Source of the DNA: Hydractinia symbiolongicarpus
Taxonomy: Eukaryota > Cnidaria > Hydrozoa > Anthoathecata > Hydractiniidae
Direction of reading: 5' to 3'
NCBI RefSeq assembly: GCF_029227915.1
Contig: NC_079878.1
Span: forward strand, 24,515,501-24,579,500
Length of the DNA: 64,000 bases
Shown here piece after piece: positions 31,447 through 42,330 of this stretch (position 1 is its first letter; every line of letters begins with the position of its first letter). Both the position numbers and the translations under genes were made by a program. The notes below the pieces were generated by a model. It was given only the letters and a program-made list of their open reading frames with translations. It ran no database searches and had not been told where the DNA came from.

Positions 31447-32612
31447 TAAAGGCCGTTTCACATTACAGAAATATATTGAATCCAATATATTGGAAATTAT
31501 TGATAACTATTGAAAAATATTGCCTCAATTAATTGACATAATGTGAAACCAACTTTTGAGACACGTTCGAAAAAACATTAAGCAATCGCTTTCAATACTT
31601 GTCAAGACTTTTTAATTCAAACACGGTTTGAATTAAAAAATATTGCAAGGGAAATTCTTTTGTTGTGAGAAGACTCAATTGTTCTCCGAACAATAGAAAA
31701 ATCGAATCAGCAAAGTATTCGAAATTTGTCTGTCTGAAATAAACAGTAAATGAAACATACGATCGAAGATAAAAGATGGAGCAAAATAACATTTATTATT
31801 TTGAAAGTCAGCCACACGATTTTGCTACGAATGATCAAATACTATTTCCTCAAGCTACGACGCAACAGCAACATGCCGCACATGTCTTCACTCAGAGCTC
31901 ACCAAAACCAACCTCGTCAATCTTGAGCCAAAACACACAAATATTCGGTCAGAGCGTGCCACAGCAACTTCAACCTTCACTCAGCCCCGTATTACAAAAT
32001 CCAGAAGATGAAACTTCTGCGAAACCTCAGAAGCGAGGAAGAAAAGGCTTGAAACATGAGAAAGTTTGGAGTAGTGGTGAAACTGAACATTTGATAAATT
32101 TGTGGTCACAACACGAAGTTCTATACAAAGTTAGTTGCCCAGGATATATGGACAAAAACAAAAAACAACTGGCACTTGTAGCGATTGCAGCCGAGCTAAA
32201 TTGTAGCGAGAGTGAAGTACAAAAGAAGATGCACAGCATGAAGACTTATTATGGGACATTACGTCAGAATTATGAGGAATGGAAGAGGAAAAGTGGAAGC
32301 GGGAGAGCTGATTTGAAGAAGCCTAATTGGCCTTGGTATGCACTTATGAAATTTTTGAACGGTAACTTGACTTCCAAGCGCACATACCGTAAATGCTCGA
32401 TTTAGCGCCCTGGGCGCTTATTTAAAAATTCAACTTTTGGGGTGGGCGCTTATTCGAGAGGGGCGCTAAAACGAGAGGGGCGCTTAAAAAAAAACTCAAG
32501 TTGTGTCAAATCAAAAATTTTTTAGCAACTAAGACAGTATTAGTAAGTGATAAAATAATAGAATAAAACAGAAGACATGCTTTAAAAATAACGTTGTTAA
32601 TGTTCTTAAAAA

Positions 32613-34081
32613 CTAAATATTCTCTATGTCAATATCATCGTCTTCGATTTCGTCATCGTCCAATAAAAAAACATCGTTTGCCGCCCCTTCTACATCGGAA
32701 TCAGTTACGCTATGTGATGAAAAAGGGTTTGTTTCATCCTCGGCATCCCGTAATACCTGCATTTGTGTTTTAAGCATTGTTTTGCCTGCTGCACAAGGTT
32801 GTAATTCTTTGAAACAATGAATATCGTCATCTTCAGAACCATCAACTTTTATATTTAGTGCGCATGACTTGATGATTGTTTAATGGTATCAGCTGATAAG
32901 GATGACCACGATTCTAGAATCCATTCAACAATACGTTTACGAGGTGGTGTCTTAAGATTGCCATCAACGGTTTCGTTGTGTATTCCCTCATCTGCAAGCC
33001 ATTGATCGTATCTTTCTGTACACATCGCCTTAAATGGTTTATTCCATGACACATCTGGTGCTTGAATGTACTTCGTGCATCCTCCGGGAATAATAGCCTG
33101 ATCAATGTTTGAAGACTTTAATGCTGCTGCAACACTACTTTCCATATGACACTCGTAGGAGTCCCACGCTAAAAATCGCTTACCGAAAGAGAAACTTCCC
33201 AAAACCTTCTTAGTATAGTCAAGAGTCAATTCAGTATTCATCCAGCCATTTGATGAAGAAGCTATTATACAGCGTGTTTTAAATTTAAGTGTTTTTGACT
33301 CACGTTTTGCGCCTTTAAATACGATATACGGTTTCAATCTTGTTCCATCCGCTTTTGCTGTTAAGCAGACAGATACTCGTGATTTTTCATGGCCAGTAGT
33401 TTTCATTGTAACAGTCTTGTCATCTTTTTTATGTACTGTTGTATCAGATACCATATCTGACCAAACGGGTGTTTCATCCATTGCTATGATGTTTGAAGGT
33501 GAATAATGATACTTAGAAGCATAATGTCGAGTGTGGAGTATGTTTGACACAAGTTTATCGATCAACTTAGAAGGATCTTTTTGAGCGACAGAAGTTTTTC
33601 GTCTCAGAGATAGCCCATTTCGAAGCATAAACTTCTGCAACCACCCTGTACTTGCTACAAATGTGATGCTATTTTCTGAATCACTTTCTTTCGCTTTCTC
33701 ATTATACACAAAAAGGGCTTTTTTCATGATCAGTTTTCTGGAAACTCGAAGTCCTTTATCTCGTCTATCGTAAATCCATTCAACAAGCACTTCTTCCATC
33801 TGCTGATCGAGAGGTTTGCGTCCAGCACCGTCTAATCGTTTCCTTATTGAACCGTGATCTTTCTTTTTTAAAGATTGTAATTCTTCTTTACACTTTGACC
33901 ATTCTCTTATTCTCTTTCTATCAACGTTGAATTTTCTGCTTGCTGAACTTATGCTATTGAGTTCGGCGTAAGCTACTGCGTCAAGCTTAAACTTTAAGCT
34001 ATAACTAGATACTTTTTTACCCTTATGAGAAATAGCGACTTCGTTAGTTTCGTTTCCATCCGCCATATTTTCGTACCACAC
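32613..34081 (-). CDS. pogo-family DDE transposase, C-terminal frameshift
   Basis: 408 codons from ATG 34081 to a stop at 32855. Residues ~20-65 form a Brinker/Psq-type helix-turn-helix (KFKLDAVAYAELNSISSASR). Residues ~80-160 form a CENP-B-like HTH (LVEWIYDRRDKGLRVSRKLI). The DDE core has NIIAMDETPVWSD, RFLAWDSYECH and PGGCTKYIQAPDVSWNKPFK. The protein terminates early at SSSHAH. A frame one base away continues to 32613 with GSEDDDIHCFKELQP and an acidic tail, the usual end of Tigger/jerky-type proteins, so a one-base shift near 32860 removed the tail. The catalytic part looks intact. Confidence 0.85.
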
Positions 34082-34145
34082 TTGACCTTGAAATTTTTCT
34101 TTATTTCCAAAGCTATCTTTATTTCACTTCGCAGATCTTTTTTAA

Positions 34146-34328
34146 ATGTCCTTCACCACAGAAGACAATTTCTGCAAGCTCCTCAACTATCTAACATTGT
34201 GTAAAGCCAATAAGATGGAGTGTTTTCATCGATGTTCACAAAGATCAAAAGACAAAGGTGACAACTTAATAGTTGTTCCAAATGGTGTTTTTTGTTTCTC
34301 TTGTTATCACAGCTGCAGTCACATCTAA
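34146..34328 (+). CDS. Small Cys-rich frame upstream of the HIRAN-like gene
   Basis: A 60-codon frame ending VFCFSCYHSCSHI has seven cysteines. It lies between the divergent pogo transposase and the HIRAN-like ORF and is in another frame. It may be a 5' exon of the latter or chance. No splice pair was established. Confidence 0.25.
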   Translation: MSFTTEDNFCKLLNYLTLCKANKMECFHRCSQRSKDKGDNLIVVPNGVFCFSCYHSCSHI

Positions 34329-34387
34329 TTAAAGTGCCAATTTACTATATTTCACTACTAGTCATAAAGATAGCTAACATAAAAGTT

Positions 34388-34867
34388 ATGGCAAGAACAA
34401 ACTCTTCTTTCTGCAATATATTTTACACTTTGGATTTTGAAACTGCTATCCGTGGTCATCATGTTTACCAGTCAAAATGGACGCCTGAAATAAACTTAAA
34501 ACTGAAATGTGCAGTTGATACAAGAAATGAAGCTACAGAATACGATGAAAATGCAATCGGCGTTTATTTATGGGGCAAAGAAGGAACAGTAGATGGGCTT
34601 GTTGGTCATCTTCCATTGGAGTTATCAAAACTCATAAAACAATTTCTAAACTCAGACCATTATAACGTCGTGACAGCAACCGTGATTGGAAAGAGAAAAA
34701 GAGAAGTTGGGCTTGTCATCCCGGCAAAGTACAGTGCTATGACAACACGTAAAGAACTGATAACTATTCTAAATGATGAACTATTGAAAAGAAAAAATAG
34801 ATACGAACACTTTGCTATGAAATTTAACGCTGTAAATGATTTTAAAAAGAAAGCTATTTTTGAGTAA
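34388..34867 (+). CDS. HIRAN-like domain protein carried by pogo
   Basis: 159 codons from ATG 34388. FETAIRGHHVYQSKWTPEIN, followed by LKCAVDTRNEATEYDENAI and VDGLVGHLPLELSKLIKQFL, matches the layout of HIRAN-type domains: G-x-x-x-Y start, acidic D-x-x-A-I/V core, and VGH-x-P-x-E-L. HIRAN domains of HLTF/Rad5 bind DNA ends at stalled forks, so a role at transposition intermediates or in repair is possible but inferred. It is divergent from the transposase and read on the opposite strand. I chose this ATG because the upstream frame is low complexity. Confidence 0.6.
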   Translation: MARTNSSFCNIFYTLDFETAIRGHHVYQSKWTPEINLKLKCAVDTRNEATEYDENAIGVYLWGKEGTVDGLVGHLPLELSKLIKQFLNSDHYNVVTATVIGKRKREVGLVIPAKYSAMTTRKELITILNDELLKRKNRYEHFAMKFNAVNDFKKKAIFE

Positions 34868-35436
34868 AACGTCTTTTTCCTATTTCCTAAATATTCAAAT
34901 AAGCGCCCCCTTTGGCTCTAAAATTATATTCGAATAAGCGCCCAGAGGGGCGTTTATTTAAAAATTCAACTTTTAGGGTGGGCGCTTATTCGAGATGGGC
35001 GCTTATTCGAGAGTGGGCGCTAAATCGAGCATTTACGGTATTCCAACATGAGACAAAACGAGGCTTCATCGGAGATTGACGATTTAGAGTCTCACGAATC
35101 TTTCTATGTGACCCCAAAATCGAAAAACAACCGGAGTAAGGGGCAAAGTTCGTGTCAACAAGATCTGCTGTACGTCAAACAATCTGCGCTTATGTACAAA
35201 GCTTTGAATGTTTTGTCTACTCCTAAGCCGAACGCACAGCCTTCTAAAAAGTCAGCTGACGATCTGTTTGGAATGATGGTGTCAAAGTCTATGTCTTCCA
35301 TTCCCGAGAGCGAAGATAAGGAGGAATTGAAGATAGAAATCCAATCACTTATTTCACAAACAAAACGAAGAATACAGCTTTTCTAGAACCCTTAGATTCG
35401 TCATTGTTTGTATTTGTTGTTTTGGTGAATAAAGTT

Positions 35437-36787
35437 CTATTGTCCGTATACTTGATTCCATTGCCAATGCACCTGACCTAATCCTTGAAAATAATCACTG
35501 AAAGAATTTCGCATATTTTCTGCGCGTGTGCTAAAGTTTCTTGATTTTGTTCCTTCCATCGGGGACAGACTTGATAGGTTGTTAAAAATATTATCTTTGA
35601 TTTCCGGTCCCTCCGCGTTTGTATACGTTTGCATAGACATAGTACACAGCATATTATGTAGCGCACAAGTAGCTAACGTTACTTTTACAGCAGATTCGGG
35701 CAAAACATTTAATTTTGCAATGAGGCAGTGAAACCGCTTTACAAGTATTCCAAAAGCGTTTTCACTTGTTCTTCTTGCACGTGATAAACGATAGTTGAAT
35801 ATGCGCTTTGACTCAGTAAGTCCTTTCTGTGCGTAAGGTTTCATGCAATACTCAGTTAAGGGAAAAGCATCATCAGCAACTAGAACGTATGGCAAGAGTG
35901 GCTGGTCACACTCAGGGTTAAGGAAGGAATCATCAATTCCAGATATGTTTGGCAGTTTTCTCCTTTCTGGTAAATCTATGCTGTTTTTAGATAATCCTCT
36001 GAAAAATTCACACCGCCTGAAAACTCCACCATCGCTCAGACGTCCCTGGCAGCTGATATTGACAAAAATAAATCAATAACGCGCATCAATGATACCTAGT
36101 AAAACTAAACTGAAAAAACCTTTGTAGTTGTAGTATGTTGAACCGCTAAGCTTAGGATAGTACAGAGCAATATGTTTTCCATCCATTGCCCCAATGCAAT
36201 TTGGAAATTGCCACATTGTTTCGAATTCAGATGCAATTTCAAGCCAGTCGTCTTTGTTTTCGGGGAACTTGAGGAAATCATCTTTTAGTGTATCATATAA
36301 TGCTTGACAAACCTGAGGAATAAATGTGGCAATGGTTGAAATACCAACAGAATAGTGATGATGTAAGCTAGTAAAATTCTCCCCAGTAGCGAGAAAGCGC
36401 AAAGTTATTGTCAGCTTCAACTTCAGCTCCAAAGGTTTCCGTAAATGCGTTGTCTTCTTCGTTAATTTACTTCTGACTTTCTCAAGTAAAAGCTAAACAA
36501 AAGGATTGTTTTAGATCAAACTCAGAATTATTTCACATGAATATCAAGTTAAAAATTATATTCACCTCATATATGTCTGGGCTCATTCGCAGGTATTTGC
36601 GGAAACTCTCTTCGTCATACAAACGTAGTTCTTGCACTAAGTTATTGTAAACACCGATCGATTTTCGTTTTTTCATCCACTCCTTCACCCAAATTCTACG
36701 CGTAACCTTAGATTTGGAAAAGTTTGTCGGAAGTAAAGTTGTAGCAATAATAATCGCAGCAACCGCTTTTCTCTGTTCCTCAGACAT
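35437..36787 (-). pseudogene. PIF/Harbinger transposase with one nonsense codon
   Basis: Exon 1 is 36787-36566 and exon 2 is 36492-35437, joined in phase 0 by a GT-AG intron of 73 bp. The nuclease shows CIGAMDGKHIALYYPK (first Asp), LVADDAFPL (second Asp) and RARRTSENAFGIL (Glu), so the DDE triad is present. The only break is a TGA at 36075-36073 where the family usually has Arg, consistent with a CGA to TGA change. The predicted full length of about 425 residues is normal. It looks recently inactivated, or readable if the stop is bypassed. Confidence 0.85.
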
Positions 36788-36983
36788 TTTGAATTACAAC
36801 AAAATTTAAATGGACATTTAAAGAGACATTTAAAGAGACAATTTGCAATAATTTGAAATATTTTCCAATATAATGAATTCAATAATTTTCAATTGATATC
36901 ATTATTCATAAATATATTGCTGTCAATATTTTTCTATATATTGCTGTAATGTGAAACGGCCTTAAAACAGTGAATAATTTTAT

Positions 36984-37051
36984 GCCCCGTTGGTCTAATG
37001 GCTACGACACTCATGCAAATGAGAGATCTGGGTTCGAATCCTGGACGGGGC
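36984..37051 (+). other. tRNA-Glu-like sequence, copy 2
   Basis: Acceptor GCCCCGT/ACGGGGC, A box TTGGTCTAATGGCTACGA, B box GGGTTCGAATCCTG. The anticodon arm contains CTCATGCAAATGAG and is short, as in copy 1. The acceptor sequence differs from copy 1 by compensating changes (CCCTGTT/AACAGGG against CCCCGT/ACGGGG). It sits only 18 bp outside the Harbinger target duplication. Confidence 0.6.
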
Positions 37052-38899
37052 TAGGAAACACAATTATGCATCTAACAACGGCCAGGTAATCCATAGGTAT
37101 ACCTTATGGAGGGAAAAAACGAGTAAATTCGAGGTTTGGTGGGTTTCCCCCGACCAACATTTCCCCCGTGTTTTTTCCCTGATAAGATACAAAGTCAGGG
37201 AGCCAGGGGTCAAAATTGGACACTCAAGGGCAGCAATTGACTTTGCTTTTATTCAAATACCCCAAATTTAACAAAATTAAATGTTGCCCATCGAACCTTT
37301 ACTTGTAGATTAATTTGTATTTAATTTGAAATTCCCGGACTATATATACCTTAGAAATATTGAGTATACGTAATCTTTGATTTGTAGGGGGAGAGTTTTT
37401 ATTAAGGTGCCTGCCCCTGCCTTGCCAGCACTTACCGTGCCTTTGCCTACCCTTCCTATACCTTTTCTGCTGCCTGCCCACTAAGTCCTTGCCTGTGCCT
37501 GTCATGCCTGTGCCTCCCATGCCTTGCCTACCCCTGCCTTCCTGATTCCTTTTCCTGTTTTCTTGCCTGCCTTTGCCTTTCCTTTCCTTGCCGTGCTTAA
37601 TGCCTTTGCCTTGGCAACCTCTCCGCAACACTTTCTATACTGGTTATATATTTACGGTAATAAACAAAATCGTGTAGCAAAGCTGAGCTTAAAACACTTT
37701 CAATGGCCTACTAGGCGTTTCTGGCGGAAAAATCCACCATCAGTCACAAAAAAAACTGCTAAGAGTGTACTGCTAATTTAACTTATCACTCCTAATTTAG
37801 AGAATGCATGAGCTTAATTTGGTTAAAGAGGATCTAATTAAGATACGCAATTAATATGAAAAGGGTTGTGTAATAGACGTATTTCACTATGACGCGGTAT
37901 GAGTGGCTCCCACACTTCTGCACATTTCGACAGGCAAAAGATGGCAGCAGAAATGGTAAACAGCAAAAGCAAAAGAGCATAAAATTTTACTATAATTACT
38001 CAAAAAACTGAAAAGGGAAAGTCGTTTTGCTTATCGATCGAAGCTGTTGTTGCCATCTTATAATCTCTGCTTGCTCAACAAAAAATTCCTTGCCCGTGGG
38101 GTATTTACTCGTTTATTATACATCCCTTCTGTTAGTATTTGAAAATCATGTTCATGAAAGCGAGAACAGCTGTCAATAATATTTTTTAAGCTATGGATGA
38201 CTATATACAACAAAGTTAAGCCGAGCCACAGACTACGTACGTTTCTGATAAGATATAACAGTTTTTAAATAAACTAGAATATAAACGTAGCTATAAATGT
38301 ACCGATTTTGTGAAGCACTTCCTCTTTGCTGATAAAAACAAATTTATATATGTTTATTTATATTTCAATATATGTCGAAAATGCTGACTATTTTCAGAAT
38401 CTTTCAAATGCAGATAAATCCCACCATACTGGAAAACTTACACTTGCAGAGGAGACTATGCTTGCAGATCCATACTCGCTGCAGACTAGCGATTGCAGTG
38501 GTGATGCTTTACTACTTCCAGATATATCTTATGTTCATCTGTATGTGTATTTGGTTCACACACGAGTCACCTAAAGCACACAAATCCTTGGAAGCTTACA
38601 GCTTTTATCTCTCAGGGCACTTACAAGGTCTTTATTAAAAGACTGGTTGACACTGGGAAAGACTAGTGACTGTGGGAAAGACCACTGACGGTGGGAAAGA
38701 CCATAGATCGCGAAGGCTTTTAGGTTTTGGTGACTGAAGAGTGTGTGTTCTTCATTGGTTAGGATGGGTCTTCAGTTGCAATCTCGGGACGATTGATAAC
38801 TCCTTCCAAAGAATGGAGTGTGGCGGATTTCGAAGCATAAAAGTTGACTGGGTGGTGAGGTGAATTACTTGTTTAAACTCGAGACGATATGTAATGGTT
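37052..38899. repeat. Intergenic DNA with a CT-rich TGCCTTTGCC tract
   Basis: Between about 37400 and 37620 the plus strand is a degenerate CCTTGCC/TGCCTTTGCC repeat. Around 38640-38705 GTGGGAAAGACCACTGACG-type 20-bp words repeat three times. Frames over these stretches are low-complexity. No gene was recognised. Confidence 0.5.
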
Positions 38900-39361
38900 T
38901 TCTGGGTTACTGCCGCTGGGTTCCAAGTCTACCTTTCTAAGGGGCGGTTTCTTGGTCAGCCAAGCATTACGATACGATTTCTCAAGTGTTCATGTCTAAT
39001 GTCAGAAAGCTTTTCTGTTTCCAGGTTTGCTGCTTTTTATTCTTTGTCACAACCTCTCTAAGGGCTGGGTTCCAAGTCTACCTCTCTTAGCCCTGGGCTC
39101 TGTGTCAGTAGGTAAAAGCAACAACGATACGATTTGCAGCTGTCAACTTTTCTTTTTCCAAAGTTTAACAAAAGTTATTGGTTTTGGCGGACGGTGTCAA
39201 TGAATGTGGCTGGTATCTTGCAGGAGGCAGGGGATGCTTACTCAAGGGCCCGCACCAGATCCCAAGCATGAGTGAATTTCACCAATCCTCGTGTTTCCAC
39301 ATTCATAGGTGTTTGTTTCAGTACAGTCGAAATCCATTAACTTTCCGATTATCCCTGTAAA
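38900..39361 (+). repeat. 5' part of the USP retroelement (copy A)
   Basis: CTGGGTTCCAAGTCTACC occurs twice (near 38928 and 39065), each followed by ACGATACGATTTG. TTGGTTTTGGCGGACGGTGT at 39178-39197 and the next 80 bp match 46945-47030 at the head of copy D, so this is a shared 5' region. One frame reads LQEAGDAYSRAR, close to the equivalent in copy D, suggesting coding, but I cannot connect it to the downstream USP piece. Confidence 0.45.
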
Positions 39362-39461
39362 GGGGAGAATGCAGAAGTTCTCCAGCAGCTTCTTATTCTT
39401 TGGAGAGAAACCTCCTTTTTTTAATTAAACTTTCCGTCTTAAAAGACTAGTTTTATCTGCA

Positions 39462-39953
39462 TTGCGATGTAGTTACTCCTATTCTCTTGAATTGCAACCA
39501 AGACCCACAATTCAAAATTCATTAAACCTCCTCTTACAACCAGAGGTTTTGACAGGGAATGATAAGTGGTTTTGCCCTCTGTGTAACTCCCATCAAACAG
39601 CAACACGAGAGACTGAAATTGTGAACAGTGGTTCACACCTTATAGTGCAGTTAAAACGTTTCATCATGTCAAATGGTCATATCTCAAAACAAGTGTCGCC
39701 AGTTTCTTGTTTCCCGGACTTCTTATCCCTTCCTCTTACCATCGACCCTGAGGTAAGAAGCCGTAAGCACTTTAATATCACAGCGCTTATAAACCACTCT
39801 GGCTCTCTTAATAATGGGCACTATACAGCCTTTGTTCATGACCAAAAGACAGACCAGTGGCTTTACTGCAATGACAGAGCTGTGACACAATGTGACGTTC
39901 GGAAGGAACTTAACAGCGAACTATCCTATGTCTTTTTCTTCCAGGCAGTTTAG
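39462..39953 (+). pseudogene. USP domain fragment, retroelement copy A
   Basis: Open frame of about 163 codons holding the C-terminal half of a ubiquitin-specific protease. The zinc-finger half is WFCPLCNSHQTATRETEI. The hydrophobic LIVQLKRFIM follows. The His box has NHSGSLNNGHYTAFV and WLYCNDRAV, with catalytic His and Asp/Asn retained. The N-terminal Cys box is absent, so it is truncated. It most resembles copy G (60131-61553). A 3' region with the GACGACCCC hairpin follows near 40065. Confidence 0.75.
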
Positions 39954-40509
39954 AAAATAAAATAAAAGTAGATAAATTTTTTAAAACATTTGAAATAACG
40001 TCGCATAGCAATGGGTTTGACTTGCTTAGTTCCATTTTACAGGTTCCTACAAGTCTTGTCTTTGGGTGTGACGACCCCAAGTATTACCCCAGTGAACCCT
40101 TGTTTTATATGTCAATAGATTGCACGGATTAAAGAACATCTGATGACAGAAGAGGATTCCAGCGCCTCCTGATGACCACTAGAGGACCTCGGATTAGAGG
40201 TGCCCTGCCTGGAATCCTCACACCCCTTGGTTGAGGCTTTGGGGCGAAACCGTTTGGTGTCAAGGTTGGGATTGTGCAATCTGTGTTGTGTGTGCGTTTT
40301 TTTTACTGATATTGTGGATCCTGCGAAAAGGAAGTTTAACTGTCCTTTTGGTAGTAACTTTGGAGGAAGAAAACCTCTATGATTTAACCCTAAAACTTAA
40401 CAGGTTGATTATTTCATTGTGCCTTGCTGCAATGTTCAAAATTTTCTCTGTATTGTCAGCACTTAAAAGAAGTAGACTTCTGTTACATAAAATCGTCTGT
40501 GTTACCAAG
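39954..40509 (+). other. 3' region of copy A
   Basis: CTTGTCTTTGGGTGTGACGACCCCA at about 40055-40080, split here as CTTGTCTTTGG and GTGTGACGACCCCA, is the 3' hairpin word seen after the other USP copies. Beyond it lies DNA unrelated to the others as far as I can see. No open frame of interest. Confidence 0.45.
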
Positions 40510-42330
40510 TCAAAGGCAGGGGAAAGCGCAAAAACTATATAATAAATCAGACCTTGCCACAATATGGCTGGATATCGCAAATGCATTTCCTTCAATTCCA
40601 CGCAACTTAATATTTTATGCACTGGAGAGATATGGTGTTGTTCTACGCTGGATATTGCTCATCAAGACTTATTTTATTGGTATTTATAGCAAATCTTTTA
40701 GTTTGTCCTCACCAAGCCACTGGCACAGGCACATGGGTGGCATTTTTGCTGGGTGCTCTCTTTCCATCATTTTGTTTCTTGCTGGTATCAACATCATCCC
40801 TGAATACTTTCTTCTATCTGATGCCTGCACTTATGTTACTTCTACGAAGTTGTCCCTACCAGTCATTGGAGCTTCTGTGGACGATATCAACCTCATGTCA
40901 TCCTCTGTTGTGGGAACTCAAAAACTCCTAAACCGATGTACTACTGCTTTGACATGGGCCAGGATGAGTTTCTGTCCCCGTAAGTCACAAAGCATAATGC
41001 TTATAAAAGGTAGGTCAGTAAACACTAACCCGTTTTCTGTTACCTCTCCATCTACACCAACTGACTTTTCCTTGTTTATCCCATCAGTACACTCCTCCCC
41101 TGTTCGTTTCCTCGGTCACATTATTGACGGTTCACTTTCAGACGCAAAGTTATCAGGGAACTAGAAAATAAGTTAACAACTGGGCTTACAATAATAAATA
41201 GTTCTTGTTTCAAAGGCACTCAGAAACTCTGGATTCTACAATATTTACTTATCCCTAGAATCCAATGGCCACTGCTTATTTACGAAGTTCCCATATCTCG
41301 GGCTTCAAGGTTGGAACAAAAGACATCTGCTTTTATCAGAAAATGGTTTTCAATTCAGCCATCCACTACTAACATGTCTGTACTGCTCCTGTTAGCCTTG
41401 TCCCTTGCCAATCAAAAGTCTGACATCATTACTGAAGTCCTCCAAAATCGGTGGCCATCTGCTTTTAAGAGACCCACTAGTCTCATATAGTGCCAAATCC
41501 TTAAAATCGGGTAAATAGAAGGTTAAGGACGCAGTTACGACGGCAAAGACAGAAGTGACAGTTCGATCCATGATAGGTACTCCCCAACTGGGTAGAGCTG
41601 GCCTAGGCATCCAACAATGTTTGAAGGTTCCCACTTCCAAACAGTCCTACGCTTACAGAAAGTTGATATCAAACACAGCAAGAGATATGGACGAGGAGGC
41701 TAACATGAGTAGAGCCTTGCAGTTGCAAGTACAAGGGCAGTGGATCAGATGGGAGTCCTAGAAATGCATTCTGGCCATGGCACCAAACTTGCTTTCTTTC
41801 TGCCTAGATTCTACTTATGACGTTTTACTGTCACCCAGCAACTTAAATCGTTGGAACATTTGCACAGAATCCGTTTGTTCCTTGTGTGGAAAACTTTTAT
41901 GCACCACAGCACATGTCTTAGGTTCTTGCAAGGTTGCCCTTACTCAAGGCCAATTTTTTTTCCGACATGATTCTGTTCTTTTTGAGCTTCTTCTAAGCCT
42001 CAAAAAATTTTGTGTCAGATCGTAAACCATCTCCGAAAAGTATATTGTTCAAGATATCATTTGTTAAAGCAGGTACATACACATCTGGAAAAAGATCAAA
42101 ACCAACAGGTCTATTCCATCACGCCAGTGACTGAGTGATACTGTCTGACGTAAACAATAGCTTTGTGTTACCTTGTCATATAGCTGTTACATCACTAAGA
42201 CCAGACATTGTAATGTATTCCAACTGTTCCAAAATTGCCATTCTCATTGAAGTTATCTGTCCTTGTGAGGAGAATATGGAGTCCTGGCACTGTACCAAAC
42301 TTTCTAAATACTCCTTTTTGTTTAGGTGAT
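40510..42330 (+). pseudogene. Retroelement copy B: RT, zinc knuckle, endonuclease
   Basis: RT motifs are SDLATIWLDIANAFPSIPRN (motif A), GGIFAGCSLSIILFLAGINI (motif B) and SVDDINLMSS (motif C, where copy F has FMDD). Later come KLWILQYLLIPRIQWPLLIY, then CTESVCSLCGKLLCTTAHVL (zinc knuckle), then LRPDIVMYSNCSKI with CPCEENMESWHCTKLSKYS (PD-(D/E)XK-like). Breaks at 41163, 41760 and others make it dead. It is closely related to copy F (56098-58227) over its whole length. Confidence 0.8.

Larger units (their letters stand above)
32387..35038. mobile_element. pogo/Tigger-like element inserted in Harbinger
   Basis: The ends CCGTAAATGCTCGATTTAGC followed by GCCC are inverted, and TA flanks both sides (32385-32386 and 35039-35040), as expected of the Tc1/mariner-pogo superfamily. 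Subterminal GGGCGCTTATTCGAGA repeats lie inside both ends. It carries a minus-strand pogo transposase and a plus-strand gene with a HIRAN-like domain. Confidence 0.9.
31776..35386 (+). pseudogene. Harbinger Myb/SANT-like protein, split by pogo
   Basis: 5' part 31776-32384: a Gln/Ser-rich N-terminus, then basic KPQKRGRKGLKHEK, then a MADF/Myb-like domain (WSSGETEHLINLWSQHEVLY, SESEVQKKMHSMKTYYGTLR, WPWYALMKFL). 3' part 35042-35386: an acidic then basic tail with MMVSKSMSSIPESEDKEE, resembling the C-terminal dimerisation part of MADF/BESS proteins. The pogo insertion lies exactly at a TA inside a TAT codon, and both sides are in the same frame. The partner protein normally brings the Harbinger transposase to DNA and into the nucleus. 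Confidence 0.75.
31450..36962. mobile_element. PIF/Harbinger DNA transposon (with nested pogo)
   Basis: The ends AGGCCGTTTCACATTACAG and its inverse are flanked by TAA at 31447-31449 and 36963-36965, the three-base TWA duplication of PIF/Harbinger. Two convergent genes are present: a Myb/SANT-like protein on plus and a DDE nuclease on minus. A pogo element of about 2.65 kb is inserted in the Myb gene; without it the element would be about 2.86 kb. Confidence 0.9.

Noticed and set aside
37299-37631. 110-codon minus-strand frame rich in Gly/Arg/Lys
   Set aside because: Low-complexity translation of the GGCAAAGGCA-type tract.
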